A DNA stretch of 64,000 bases from Acanthococcus lagerstroemiae (Eukaryota > Arthropoda > Insecta > Hemiptera > Eriococcidae): contig CM063106.1 of the NCBI GenBank assembly GCA_031841125.1, positions 18,042,001-18,106,000 of the forward strand, written 5' to 3'. Below the pieces are notes generated by a model. It worked only from the letters and a program-made list of their open reading frames with translations. It ran no database searches and was not told the origin of the DNA. How positions within the stretch are numbered: position 1 is the stretch's first letter; each line of letters begins with the position of its first letter. This document shows, piece by piece, positions 34,301-46,764 of the stretch. A program made the translations under genes and the position numbers.

Positions 34301-37300
34301 GATTTTTGCTGTATTCCTCTGGAGAACGATTCCAGCAGCGTCCATGTTGCTGGTTGAAAGTTCAGAGAAGGAGGATGGTCGCAGCATCGCGATCCAATGT
34401 TGAAAGTACCACCTTCTGCTGCTTCAGCGTGTAGGGACAGTCACTGTTAGTAGGTTAAGGATCTCTCTATCGCCAGTTAGGGAGGTGTTGCATGTTGCAG
34501 AGCGGATAGGCCTTGGTAGGTTTTTCCTTGATGTAGGTGTCATTGCCTGTTGAAGGTTCGAGTTTGTGCAGGAAATGAGGTTCATATAGTTAGGGATGAG
34601 CGGTGATTAGAACTACTGCTGAGACAGCTGGAGGGTGCGTTACTTTCTGCATTGGTGATTTTTGCTGTATTCCTCTGGAGAACGATTCCAGCAGCATCCG
34701 TGTTGCTGGTTGAAAGTTCAGAGATGGAGGATGGTCGCAGCATCGCGATCCAATGTTGAAAGTGCCACCTTCTGCTGGTTCAGCATGTAGGGACAGTCAC
34801 CGTGAGTAGGTTAAGGATCTCTCTATTGCAAGTTAGGGATGTGTTGCAGCGGACAGGCCTTGGTAGATTATCCCCTGGTGGAGGTTGGAGTTTGTGCAGT
34901 AAATGAGGTTCTTATAGTTAGGGACGAGCGGTGATCTGAACTACTGCTGAGATAGCTGGAGGGTGCCTTACTTTCTGCATTGGTGATTTTTGCTGTATTC
35001 CTCTGGAGAACGATTCCAGCAGCATCCGTGTTGCTGGTTGAAAGTTCAGAGAAGGAGGATGGTCGCAGCATCGCGATCCAATGTTGAAAGTGCCACCTTC
35101 TGCTGCTGCAGCATGTAGGGACAGTCACTGTTAGTAGGTTAAGGATCTCTCTATCGCCAGTTAGGGAGGTTTGGCATGTTGCAGAGCGGATAGGCCTTGG
35201 TAGGTTTTCCCTTGATGCAGGTGTCTTTGCCTGTTGAAGGTTCGAGTTTGTGCAGGAAATGAGGTTCATATAGTTAGGGATTAGCGGTGATTAGAACTAC
35301 TGCTGAGACAGCTGGAGGGTGCGTTACTTTCTGCATTGGTGATTTTTGCTGTATTCCTCTGGAGAACGATTCCAGCAGCATCCGTGTTGCTGGTTGAAAG
35401 TTCAGAGAAGGAGGATGGTCGCAGCATCGCGATCCAATGTTGAAAGTGCCACCTTCTGCTGCTTCAGCATGTAGGGACAGTCACTGTGAGTAGGTTAAGG
35501 ATCTCTCTATCGCACGTTAGGGAGGTGTGGCAGCGGACAGGCCTTGGTAGGTTTTCCCTTGATGTAGGTGTCATTGCCTGGTGGAGGGTGGAGTTTGTGT
35601 AGGAAATGCGGTTCATGTAGTTAGGGACGAGTGGTGATTAGAAATACTGCTGAGACAGCTGGAGGGCGCGTTACTTTCTGTATTGGTGATTTTTGCTGTA
35701 TTCCTCTGGAGAATGATTCCAGCAGCATCCGTGTTGCTGGTTGAAAGTTCAGAGAAGGAGGATGGTCGCAGCATCGCGATCCAATGTTGAAAGTGCCACC
35801 TTCTGCGGCTTCAGCATGTAGGGACAGTCACCGTGAGTAAGTTCAGGATCTCTCTATTGCAAGTTAGGGATGTGTTGCAGCGGACAGGCCTCGGCAGGTT
35901 ATCCCCTGGCGGAAGTTGGAGTTTGTGCAGGAAATGAGGTTCACTTAGTTAGGAATAAACGGTAATCAGAACTGCGTACTGGTGAAGAGAGAGGGTGCGT
36001 TTCTTTCCGCATTGGTGATTTTTGCTGTATTCCTCTGGAGAACGATTCCAGCAGCATCCGTGTTGCTGGTTGAAAGTTCAGAGAAGGAGGATGGTCGCAG
36101 CATCGCGATCCAATGTTGAACGTGCCACCTTCTGCTGCTTCAGCATGTAGGGACAGTTACCATGAGTATGTTTAGGATCTATCTTTCGCCAGTTAGGGAG
36201 GCGTTGCATGTTGCAGCAGACAGGCCTTGGTAGGTTTTCCCTTGATGCAGGTGTCTTTGCCTGTTGAAGGTTCGAGTTTGTGCAGGAAATGAGGTTCATA
36301 TAGTTAGGGATTAGCGGTGATTAGAACTACTGCTGAGACAGCTGGAGGGTGCGTTACTTTCTGCATTGGTGATTTTTGCTGTATTCCTCTGGAGAACGAT
36401 TCCAGCAGCATCCGTGTTGCTGGTTGAAAGTTCAGAGAAGGAGGATGGTCGCAGCATCGCGATCCAATGTTGAAAGTGCCACCTTCTGCTGCTTCAGCAT
36501 GTAGGGACAGTCACTGTGAGTAGGTCAAGGATCTCTCCACCGCAAGTTAGGGTTGTGTTGCAGCGGACAGGCCTTGGTAGGTTATCCCTTGATGTAGGTG
36601 GCATTGCCTGTTGAAGGTTCGAGTTTGTGCAGGAAATGAGGTTCATATAGTTAGGGATGAGCGGTGATTAGAACTACTGCTGAGACAGCTGGAGGGTGCG
36701 TTACTTTCTGCATTGGTGATTTTTGCTGTATTCCTCTGGAGAACGATTCCAGCAACGTCCGTGTTGCTGGTTGAAAGTTCAGAGAAGGAGGATGGTCGCA
36801 GCATCGCGATCCAATGTTGAACTTGCCACCTTCTGCTGCTTCAGCATGTAGGGACAGTTACCGTGACTAGGTTAGGATCTCCTTTCGCAAGGCAGGGAGT
36901 GTGGCAGCGGACAGGCCCTGCTAGGTTTTCCCTTGATGTAGGTGTAATTGCCTGGTGGAGGTTGGAGTTTGTGCAGGAAATGAGGTTCATGTAGTTAGCG
37001 ACGAGCGGTGATCTGAACTACTGCTGAGATAGCTGGAGGGTGCGTTACTTTCTGCATTGGTGATTTTTGCTGTATTCCTCTGGAGAACGATTCCAGCAAC
37101 GTCCGTGTTGCTGGTTGAAAGTTCAGAGAAGGAGGATGGTCGCAGCATCGCGATCCAATGTTGAAAGTGCCACCTTCTGCTGCTTCAGCATGTAGGGACA
37201 GTTACCATGAGTAGGTTTAGGATCTCTCTATCGCCAGTTAGGGAGGTGTTGCATGTTGCAGCAGACAGGCCTTGGTAGGTTTTCCCTTGATGCAGGTGTC

Positions 37301-40300
37301 TTTGCCTGTTGAAGGTTCGAGTTTGTGCAGGAAATGAGGTTCATATAGTTAGGGATTAGCGGTGATTAGAACTACTGCTGAGACAGCTGGAGGGTGTGTT
37401 ACTTTCTGCATTGGTTATTTTTGCTGTATTCCTCTGGAGAACGATTCCAGCAGCATCCGTGTTGCTGGTTGAAAGTTCAGAGAAGGAGGATGGTCGCAGC
37501 ATCGCGATCCAATGTTGAAAGTGCCACCTTCTGCTGCTTCAGCATGTAGGGACAGTCACTGTTAGTAGGTTAAGGATCTCTCTATCGCCAGTTAGGGAGG
37601 TGTTGCATGTTGCAGAGCGGATAGGCCTTGGTAGGTTTTCCCTTGATGTAGGTGTCATTGCCTGTTGAAGGTTCGAGTTTGTGCAGGAAATGAGGTTCAT
37701 AGTTAGGGATGAGTGGTGATTAGAACTACTGCTGAGACAGCTGGAGGGTGCGTTACTTTCTGCATTGGTGATTTTTGCTGTATTCCTCTGGAGAACGATT
37801 CCAGCAGCATCCGTGTTGCTGGTTGAAAGTTCAGAGAAGGAGGATGGTCGCAGCATCGCGATCCAATGTTGAAATGCCACCTTCTGCGGCTTCAGCATGT
37901 AGGACAGTCACCGTGAGTAAGTTCAGGATCTCTCTATTGCAAGTTAGGAGGATGTGTGCAGCGGACAGCCTCGGCAGGTTATCCATGCGGAAGTTGGAGT
38001 TTGTGCAGGAAATGAGGTTCACTTAGTTAGGACTAACGGTATCAGAACTGCGTACTGGTGAAGAGAGAGGGTGCGTTTATTCTTGTGATTTTTGCTGTAT
38101 TCCCTGGAGAACGATTCCAGCAGCATCCGTGTTGCTGTTGAAAGTTAGAGAAGGAGGATGTCGCAGATCGCGGATCATGTGAACGTGGTCTTCCTTCGTG
38201 CTTTTCGCATGTAGGGAATTACCAGAGTTGTTTGGATCATCTTTCGCAGTTAGGGAGGGTTGCATGTTGCAGCGACAGGCTTGGTAAGTTTTCCCTTGAT
38301 GCGGTGTCTTTGCTGTTGAAGGTTCGGTTTGTGCAGGAAATAGGTTTCATAGTTAGGGTTAGGGTGGATTAGAACTACGCTGAGACAGCTGGGGTGCGTT
38401 ACTTCTGCATTGGTGATTTTTGCTGTATTCCTCTGGAAACGATTCCAGCAGATCCGTGTTGCTGGTTGAAAGTTCAGAGAGGAGGATGGTCGCTAGCATC
38501 GCGATCCAATGTTTGAAGTGGCCACCTTCTGCTGCTTCAGCAGTTAGGGACAGTCACTGTGAGTAGGTAAGGATCTCTCTCATCGCAAGTTAGGGATGTG
38601 TGCAGCGGAAGGCCTTGGTAGGTTTCCTTGATGTAGGTGCATGCCTGTTGAGGTTCGAGTTTGTGCAGGAAATGGGTTCATTAGTTAGGGAGAGGGTGAT
38701 TAGAACTACTGCTGAGACAGCTGGAGGGGCGTTACTTTCTGCATTGGTGATTTTTGCTGTATTCCTCTGGAGAACGATTCCAGCAGCATCCGTGTTGCTG
38801 GTTGAAAGTTCAGAGAGAGGAGATGGTCGCAGCATCGCGATCCAATGTTGAAAGTGCCACCTTCTGCTGGTTCAGCATGTAGGGACAGTCACCGTGAGCA
38901 GGTTAAGGATCTCTCTATTGCAAGTTAGGGATGTGTTGCAGCGGACAGGCCTGGAGTTATCCCCTGGGGAAGTTGGAGTTTGTGCAGAAATGAGGTTCAT
39001 AGTTAGGATAAACGGTGATTGAACTTGCTCTGGATAGGGAGGGTGCGTTTCTTCGCATTGGTGATTTTTGCTGTATTCCTCTGGAGAACGATTCCAGCAG
39101 CATCCGTGTTGCTGGTTGAAAGTTCAGAGAAGGAGGATGGTCGCAGCATCGCGATCCAATGTTGAAAGTTCCATCTTCTGCTGCTTCAGCATGTAGGGAC
39201 AGTTACCATGAGTAGGTTTAGGATCTCTCTATCGCCAGTTAGGGAGGTGTTGCATGTTGCAGCAGACAGGCCTTGGTAGGTTTTCCCTTGATGTAGGTGT
39301 CTTTGCCTGTTGAAGGTTCGAGTTTGTGCAGGAAATGAGGTTCATATAGTTAGGGATGAGCGGTGATTAGAACTACTGCTGAGACAGCTAGAGGGTTCGT
39401 TACTTTCTGCATTGGTGATTTTTGCTGTATTCCTGGAGAACGATTCCAGCACTCCGTGTTGCTGGTTGAAAGTTCAGAGAAGGAGGATGGTCGCAGCATC
39501 GCGATCCAATGTTGAAAGTGCCACCTTCTGCTGCTTCAGCATGTAGGGACAGTACGTGAGTAGGTAGGATCTCCCACGCAGTAGGGTGTTGCAGCGGACA
39601 GGCCTGTAGGTTTCCCTGATGTAGGTGCATTGCCTGTTGAGGTTCGAGTTTGTGCAGGAAATGAGGTTCATTAGTTAGGAGAGCGGTGATTAGAACTACT
39701 GCTGAGACAGCTGGAGGGTGCGTTACTTTCTGCATTGGTGATTTTGCTGTATTCTCTGGAGAACGATTCCAGCAGCTCTGTTGCTGGTTGAAAGTTCAGA
39801 GAGGGGATGGCGCAGCATCGCGACCAATGTTGAAAGTTCCCCTTTGCTGTTCGATGTAGGGACAGTACGTTCAGCAGTAGGATCGTTGATTAGAGAAGGT
39901 TAGGAGTTTGGGGAGGCCTGGAGATCTTCCTGTGGAAGGCTTTGGTTGGCAGAATGAGGTTCTATGTAGACGATAGGGTTTCAGATATGGGATAGCTGGA
40001 GGTGCCTTAGTTTTCCTTGGTGATTTTGCTGTTGCGTGGAGATGTTCAGGAATGCGATGTTGTGGTAAGTTAGAAAGGACTGTCGCAGAGGATCCATGTT
40101 GAAGTTCCTTTCCTGTTCAGGGATGTAGGGACAGTCCGGTGTTTGGTCTCTCTAAGCAGTTAGGGGAGGTTGTGTGCGCAGAGTCCATGTGTAGGTTTAC
40201 CTGATGCGGTGATTGGAATAGTTGAGTAGTGCAGGAGTGTTCATTTAGATTGGTGATGCGGTATCTCTGGAGAACTCGAGGTTCGTTTGCTGGTTGAAGT

Positions 40301-43300
40301 TAGAGAATGGGATTCCAGGCATGGTCAAGTGAGTCTTCGCGTTGATTGGAGTCCTGAGAGTAGGTCTCTCCTGTTGTGGTTGAAAGTTCTCAAGGGATGG
40401 CCATGGTCAGTTATCCCTCTCATGTTAGTGTGCCTTTGATTCAGTTAGGGATTAGTTCCAGTATAGTTTGGTTGGCAGCATTGAGGTTAGTGATGCAGCG
40501 GCTGGACCTGTAGTTTCTTGTGTAGGTGTATTGTGGGTGCGTTATTTCTGCTTGGTGATTTTGGCTGATTCTGGAGACGTTTCAGCAGGTGATTGCTGGT
40601 TGAAAGTTCGAGAAGATGGGTGCGTTCGATTCAGATTGGATGTTGCGACTTCCTGTGGATTCACATGTAGGGCTGTCGATGTAGGAGGATCATGCGGCAG
40701 TGGTTGCATCGGTCAGGGGGTAGGTTCCCTTGATAGGTGGATTGCCTGTTTAGGTGAGTTTGTGCAGGAAATGAGGTTCATTAGTTAGGATGAGCGGTGA
40801 TTGAACTACTGCTGAGAAGCTGGAGGGTGCGTTACTTTCTGCATTGGTGATTTTTGCTGTATTCCTCTGGAGAACGATTCCAGCAGCATACGTGTTGCTG
40901 GTTGAAAGTTCAGAGATGGAGAATGGTCGCAGCATCGCGATCCAATGTTGAAAGTGCCACCTTCTGCTGGTTCAGCATGTAGGGACAGTCACCGTGAGCA
41001 GGTTAAGGATCTCTCTATTGCAAGTTAGGGAGTGTTGCAGCGGACAGGCCTTGTAGATTATCCCTGGTGGAGGTTGGAGTTTGTGCAGTAAATGAGGTTC
41101 TTATAGTTAGGGACAAGCGGTGATCTGAACTACTGCTGAGATAGCTGGAGGGTGCCTTACTTTCTGTATTGGTGATTTTTGCTGTATTCCTCTGGAGAAT
41201 GATTCCAGCAGCATCCGTGTTGCTGGTTGAAAGTTCAGAGAAGGAGGATGGTCGCAGCATCGCGATCCAATGTTGAAAGTGCCACCTTCTGCGGCTTCAA
41301 CATGTAGGGACAGTTACCGTAACTAAGTTTAGGATCTCTCTATCGCAAGTTAGGGAGATGTAGCAGCGGACAGGCCTTGGAGGTTATCCCTTGTGGCTTG
41401 CTGGAAGTTGAGTTAGTGCAGGAAATGAGGTTCATATAGTTAGGGACAAGCGGTGATTAGAACTACTGCTGAGACAGCTGGAGGGTTCGTTACTTTCTGC
41501 ATTGGTGATTTTTGCTGTATTCCTCTGGAGGACGATTCCAGCAGCATCCGTGTTGCTGGTTGAAAGTTCAGAGAAGGAGGATGGTCGCAGCATCGCGATC
41601 CAATGTTGAAAGTGCCACCTTCTGCTGCTTCAGCATGTAGGGACAGTTACCGTGAGTAGGTTTAGGATCTTCTTTCGCAGTTAGGGAGTGTGTTGCAGCG
41701 ACAGGCCTTGGTAGGTTTTCCCTTGATAGGTGTCTTGTGTGAGGTTGGAGTTTGTGCAGGAAATGAGGTTCATGTAGTTAGGGACGAGCGGTGATCTGAA
41801 CTACTGCTGAGATAGCTGGAGGGTGCCTTACTTTCTGCATTGGTGATTTTTGCTGTATTCCTCTGGAGAACGATTCCAGCAGCATCCGTGTTGCTGGTTG
41901 AAAGTTCAGAGAAGGAGGATGGTCGCAGCATCGCGATCCAATGTTGAAAGTGCCACCTTCTGCTGCTTCAGCATGTAGGGACAGTCACCGTGAGTAGGTT
42001 AAGGATCCCTCTATCGCAAATTAGGGTTGTGTTGCAGCGGACAAGCCTTGGTTGGTTTCCCTTGATGTAGGTGCATTGCCTGTTGAAGGTTCGAGTTTGT
42101 GCAGGAAATGAGGTTCATGTAGTTAGGGACGAGCGGTGATCTGAACTACTGCTGAGACAGCTGGAGGGTTCGTTACTTTCTGCATTGGTGATTTTTGCTG
42201 TATTCCTCTGGAGGACGATTCCAGCAGCATCCGTGTTGCTGGTTGAAAGTTCAGAGAAGGAGATGGTCGCAGCATCGCGATCCAATGTTGAAAGTGCCAC
42301 CTTCTGCTGTTCAGCATGTAGGGACAGTACCGTGACAGTTAGGATCTCTCTATTGCAAGAGGGAGTGTGCAGCGGACAGGCCTTGGTGATTATCCCTGGT
42401 GAGGTTGAGTTTGTGCAGAATGAGGTTCTTAGTTAGGGACAGCGGTGATCTGAACTACTGCTGAGATAGCTGGAGGGTGCCTTACTTTCTGCATTGGTGA
42501 TTTTTGCTGTATTCCTCTGGAGACATTCAGAGTCCTGTTTGCTGGTTGAAAGTTCAGAGAGGAGATGTCGCGCATCGCGATCCATGTTGAAAGTTCCACT
42601 CTGTGTCGCATGTAGGGACAGTTCCATGAGTGTTTAGGATCTCTTATGCAGTTAGGGAGGTCATGTTGCAGCAGACAGGCCTTGTGTTTCCCTTGATGAG
42701 GTGTTTTGCCTGTGAAGGTCAGTTTGTGCGTGAGGTTCTATGTTAGGATGAGCGGTTATTAGAACTGCTGGAGACAGCTGAGGGTGTTACTTTCTGCATT
42801 GGTGATTTTTGCTGTATTCCTCTGGAGAACGATTCCAGCAGCATCCGTGTTGCTGGTTGAAAGTTCAGAGAAGGAGGATGGTCGCAGCATCGCGATCCAA
42901 TGTTGAAAGTGCCACCTTCTGCTGCTCAGCATGTAGGGACAGTACGTTGATAGGTTTAGGATCTCTCTATCGCCAGTTAGGGAGGTGTTTCTGTTGCAGC
43001 GGACAGGCCTGTAGGTTTTCCCTTGATGTAGGTGTAATTGCTGTGAGGTTGAGTTTGTGCAGGAATGAGGTTCATGTAGTTAGGACGAGCGGTGATCTGA
43101 ACTACTGCTGAGATAGCTGGAGGGTGCTTACTTTCTGCATTGGTGATTGTTTGCTGTTCTCTGGAGAACGATTCCAGCAGCATCCGTGTTGCTGGTTGAA
43201 AGTTCAGAGAGGAGGATGGTCGCAGCATCGCGATCCAATGTTGAAAGTCCACCTTCGCTGTTCAGCATGTAGGGACAGTCACTGTTAGTAGGTTAAGGAT

Positions 43301-44640
43301 CTCTCTATGCCAGTTAGGGAGGGGTTGCATGTTGCAGACGAGCCTTGGTAGTTTCCCTGATGAGTGCTGCGTTGGGTCAGTTTGTGCAGGAATGAGGTTT
43401 CTATGTTAGGGTGAGCGGTGTCAGAACTACTGCTGAGAAGCTGGAGGGTGCGTTACTTTCTGCATTGGTGATTTTGCTGTATTCTCTGGAGAACGATTCC
43501 AGCAGCGTCTCGAGTTGCTGGTTGAAAGTTCAGAGAAGGAGGATGGTCGCAGCATCGCGATCCAATGTTGAAAGTGCCACCTTCTGCTGCTGCAGCATGT
43601 AGGGACAGTCACTGTTAGTAGGTTAAGGATCTCTCTATCGCCAGTTAGGGAGGTGTTGCATGTTGCAGCGGATAGGCCTTGGTAGGTTTTCCCTTGATGT
43701 AGGTGTCATTGCCTGTTGAAGGTTCGAGTTTGTGCAGGAAATGAGGTTCATATAGTTAGGGATGAGCGGTGATTAGAACTACTGCTGAGACAGCTGGAGG
43801 GTGCGTTACTTTCTGCATTGGTGATTTTTGCTGTATTCCTCTGGAGAACGATTCCAGCAGCATCCGTGTTGCTGGTTGAAAGTTCAGAGAAGGAGGATGG
43901 TCGCAGCATCGCGATCCAATGTTGAAAGTGCCACCTTCTGCTGGTTCAGCATGTAGGGACAGTCACTGTTAGTAGGTTAAGGATCTCTCTATCGCCAGTT
44001 AGGGAGGTTTGGCATGTTGCAGAGCGGATAGGATTTGGTAGGTTTTCCCTATGAGGTGTCTTGCCTGTGAGGTTCGAGTTTGTGCAGAAATGAGGTTCAT
44101 ATAGTTAGGGATGAGCGGTGATCTGAACTACTGCTGAGACAGCTGGAGGGTGCGTTACTTTCTGCATTGGTGATTTTTGCTGTATTCCTCTGGAGAACGA
44201 TTCCAGCAGCATCCGTGTTGCTGGTTGAAAGTTCAGAGAAGGAGGATGGTCGCAGCATCGCGATCCAATGTTGAAAGTGCCACCTTCTGCTGCTTCAGCA
44301 TGTAGGGACAGTCACCGTGAGTAGGTTAAGGATCTCTCTATCGCAAGTTAGGGAGGTGTTGCATGTTGCAGAGCGGTAGGCTTGGTAGGTTTTCCCTGAT
44401 GTAGGTGTCCTTGCCTGGTTGAGGTTCATGTTGTCGTGCAGGTGATACGGGTTCATACTGGATAGGGATGACGGTGATATAGAACTACTGCTGAGACAGC
44501 TGGAGGGTGCCTACTTCTGCATGGTGATTTTTGCCTGATTCTTCTGGAGAACGATTCCCGTCACTGTGCTGTGTTAAAGTCAGAGAGGAGATGGTGCGCT
44601 GGATCATGTTGAAAGTGCCACCTTCTGCTGCTTACTTGGC
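31370..44640. repeat. 13-kb satellite array, 328-357-bp unit, about 38 units
   Basis: The word TCTGGAGAACGATTCCAGCA marks each unit; in the cleanest part it starts at 32589, 32931, 33285, 33633, 33961, 34318, 34674, 35002, 35358, 35705, 36034, 36388, 36735, 37079 and 37433. Spacings of about 328, 342-348 and 354-357 recur in threes, giving a higher-order period of about 1030-1045 bp. The most conserved blocks are TTTCTGCATTGGTGATTTTT, GAAGGAGGATGGTCGCAGCA and TCGCGATCCAATGTTGAA; the most variable stretch lies between GGATCTC and GAGTTTGTGCAG. CTGGA and TCCAG around GAACGAT form a small dyad. No frame stays open across units, so I read it as noncoding. The left edge decays from about 31500 to 31370. 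Confidence 0.95.
38030..43400. other. Part of the satellite with dense small deletions
   Basis: From about 37870 on, units lose single bases at many places (for example CTGAGAAGCTGG for CTGAGACAGCTGG, TTTCCCTGATG for TTTTCCCTTGATG). The stretch 39840-40740 is so gappy that unit order is lost. Clean units stand between gappy ones. The same pattern occurs at 31890-32460. Loss-only changes in one sequence class suggest unpolished long-read consensus or array collapse rather than biology. Confidence 0.65.
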
Positions 44641-44689
44641 GCCGTGATGGTAAGGATCCTATCCAGTGATGGTGTAGGTGAGCTGGGTG

Positions 44690-44985
44690 GTTTTCCTAGT
44701 TATGGTCCTTGCCAGTGAGGTTGGTGGCCTACTGGTGCTGACTACTGGTATTGACTGGTGCTGACTACTGGTGCTGCCTGGCATTGATTGGTACTGACTA
44801 CTGGCACAGACTACTGGTGCTGACTGGTGCTGATTGATGCTGACTACTGGCACTGACGGGCACTGATACCCGGTGCTAACTGACACTGACTGGTGCTGAC
44901 TACTGGCGTTGACTGGTACTGACTACCGTTGATTGGTGCTGACTACTGGTGCTGACTGGCCCTGACGGACACTGATTCCTGCTGA
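44690..44985. repeat. CTGACTACTGGTG-type minisatellite
   Basis: Short alternating words (CTGACTACTGGTG, TTGACTGG, CTGACTGGTG, ACTGGCACTGA) repeat about 20 times in register of roughly 9, 12 or 21 bp at the right edge of the satellite. No transition sequence separates it from the last satellite unit, so it probably grew from a satellite word. Confidence 0.85.
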
Positions 44986-45075
44986 AAGTTCACTGAAGGA
45001 GGATGGTCACAGCAACGCGATCCAATGTAGAAAGTGCACACTTCGGCTACCTTAGAATGTAGGGTCGGTTACTCT
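44986..45075. repeat. Last diverged partial satellite unit
   Basis: GCTGAAAGTTCACTGAAGGA, then GGATGGTCACAGCAACGCGA and TCCAATGTAGAAAGTGC correspond to the conserved half of the satellite unit with substitutions, placed beyond the minisatellite. Confidence 0.8.
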
Positions 45076-46507
45076 TCATCTTTATGATCTTTTGAGGAGT
45101 CATGGTTTTTGTAATTCCTTACCTGCCGCGGGAATCCTGTGTGCACGTTACTTAGAAGCGTGGTATAGTTGAAAATGCTATATTTTAAATGTTTTCTGTG
45201 TGTAAATGGAATTACCTATGTAGTTCTTTCAGATTCACGTACTTCCTGTTTAGTTAAGAAAGTGCGGTCACTCGCGTTCCCTGGGAGTCTGCCTTAATGA
45301 TTTTTTAAATCGAATTTTGTTCGCATGTTCGCGATTTTGTCGGTTCGCGTTCGTCTTAAATCGTATAATTCAGGCCCTTTTCGCATCGTTTTTGTCCGTT
45401 TCGTGTAGGGTACCTCAAGCGCTCCGGTTGGTGAGTATTCCATTTTTATGGTATTTAACAGCTATTCAAGGTTCATAGCTCCCCCCTTGAACTCGCTGTT
45501 GTAGTTAGATGGTGTTATCTGTAGTTATGGAAAAACTGAGGCGTGACAAGTTGAAATAGTGAAATTTGTTTGAAGGTGTAAAGATTTTGCCTTAGTGAAT
45601 GCTCCCGTTTAAGTTTAAATTACGTGAAGAATGTGATGTATAATTTCCGTTGAAATTTTAGAAGTGTTCAATCAATATTCACGTTTACGTTTATTGAATT
45701 GCCTACTTGAAGATTGTTATTTTATATTTCTGCGTTGTGATCCTATTGGTGAGTATAGATATTTTTTAATAATTGTATACGTAATGAGTATTCATAAAAT
45801 AGCGATTGTCTAATGTTTTATTTCAGCTGTGTCATTAGTTATGGTGATTATTTACATGAGCACCTTACAAAAGTGTTTGTGCAAATAATCACTATAGTTA
45901 AAGTACGGTTCTGATATCCGTGAATATCAGGCATCGAGAGGAGATGCTTCTCTCCTCTTCTTGCGGACTCAGAGAGCAGTTACCTCCTCGTTTTTTTGGT
46001 TGAGTCTGGGTACTGGCTGAAAAAATTTTTCTATGGTTGGAGCAAAAAAATTGGCGTGTAGAAAAACTGCGTATTTCTGAATCCCCTGAGCAGATTTTAT
46101 ACTCGCCAATCTTTGCTACTCTAGCCGGATGCGGACAGAAGCCCTCGGAAAAGGTATTTTGGAAACTTGACGCACAGATAAGCTAAGAAGGGATAGAGGC
46201 TATTGGGACTCAGAATAGACATGATTGACACCCAGCCGCAGAGTTGAGAACTTGTCTCGCTGGTGTGATCAGATAAACCACTCCCTTTAGAAATGTGTAG
46301 GCGATGATTCGATGTTCTGAATTTTGAAAAATTTAGAATTATCTTATGGTAAATTGTTATTCAACTTTTATATCTCGGCAACACTGGCTACAAATTAAAA
46401 TAGTAATTGAAACGAATTAACAGGTGGAATCTTCATAAAACAATATCGGTCTTTACTTCCTTTGTTAAGGGATAAGCAATGTCGATTTTGACCATTCTTT
46501 CTCCTTA
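45076..46507. other. Gene-free region with a 19-bp stem hairpin
   Basis: At 45835-45901 the words TTAGTTATGGTGATTATTT and AAATAATCACTATAGTTAA form a stem of about 19 bp around a loop of about 28 nt. Otherwise no gene or repeat is recognised. Confidence 0.45.
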
Positions 46508-46764
46508 CATGATCAACGGCCTCATGCACACACGTGACCTAAGTGACAAAAACTTTTTTTTTTCAGCAGAGTGATTTAAAAATTATGTGTTATATACGTG
46601 GCTCAAATGGCTTACACCATCATCTAGCGGGCGAAAAAAGGAAGTAATTCGTCATTTGCGAGTGTAACCCGAAAGAGGGCATCAATATCTATAAGAACAT
46701 GTATTGAACTCATTTTTCGTCAAAATGTCACTTGGGTCAAGTGTGCATGAGGTTGTCGATTGTG
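46508..46764. mobile_element. MITE of about 255 bp with 45-bp TIRs
   Basis: GATCAACGGCCTCATGCACA, then CACGTGACCTAAGTGACA at the left pairs with the reverse complement of TGTCACTTGGGTCAAGTG plus TGCATGAGGTTGTCGAT at the right. The internal word TTTCAGCAGAGTGATTTAAA also occurs near 60073 (TTTCAGCAGAGCGTTTTAAA), which marks a dispersed family. Confidence 0.7.

Noticed and set aside
34868..35269. Open frames of up to 133 codons on the minus strand of the satellite
   Set aside because: They recur in every unit but never cross more than about one unit, and unit lengths such as 328 bp break the frame, so no repeat protein is encoded.
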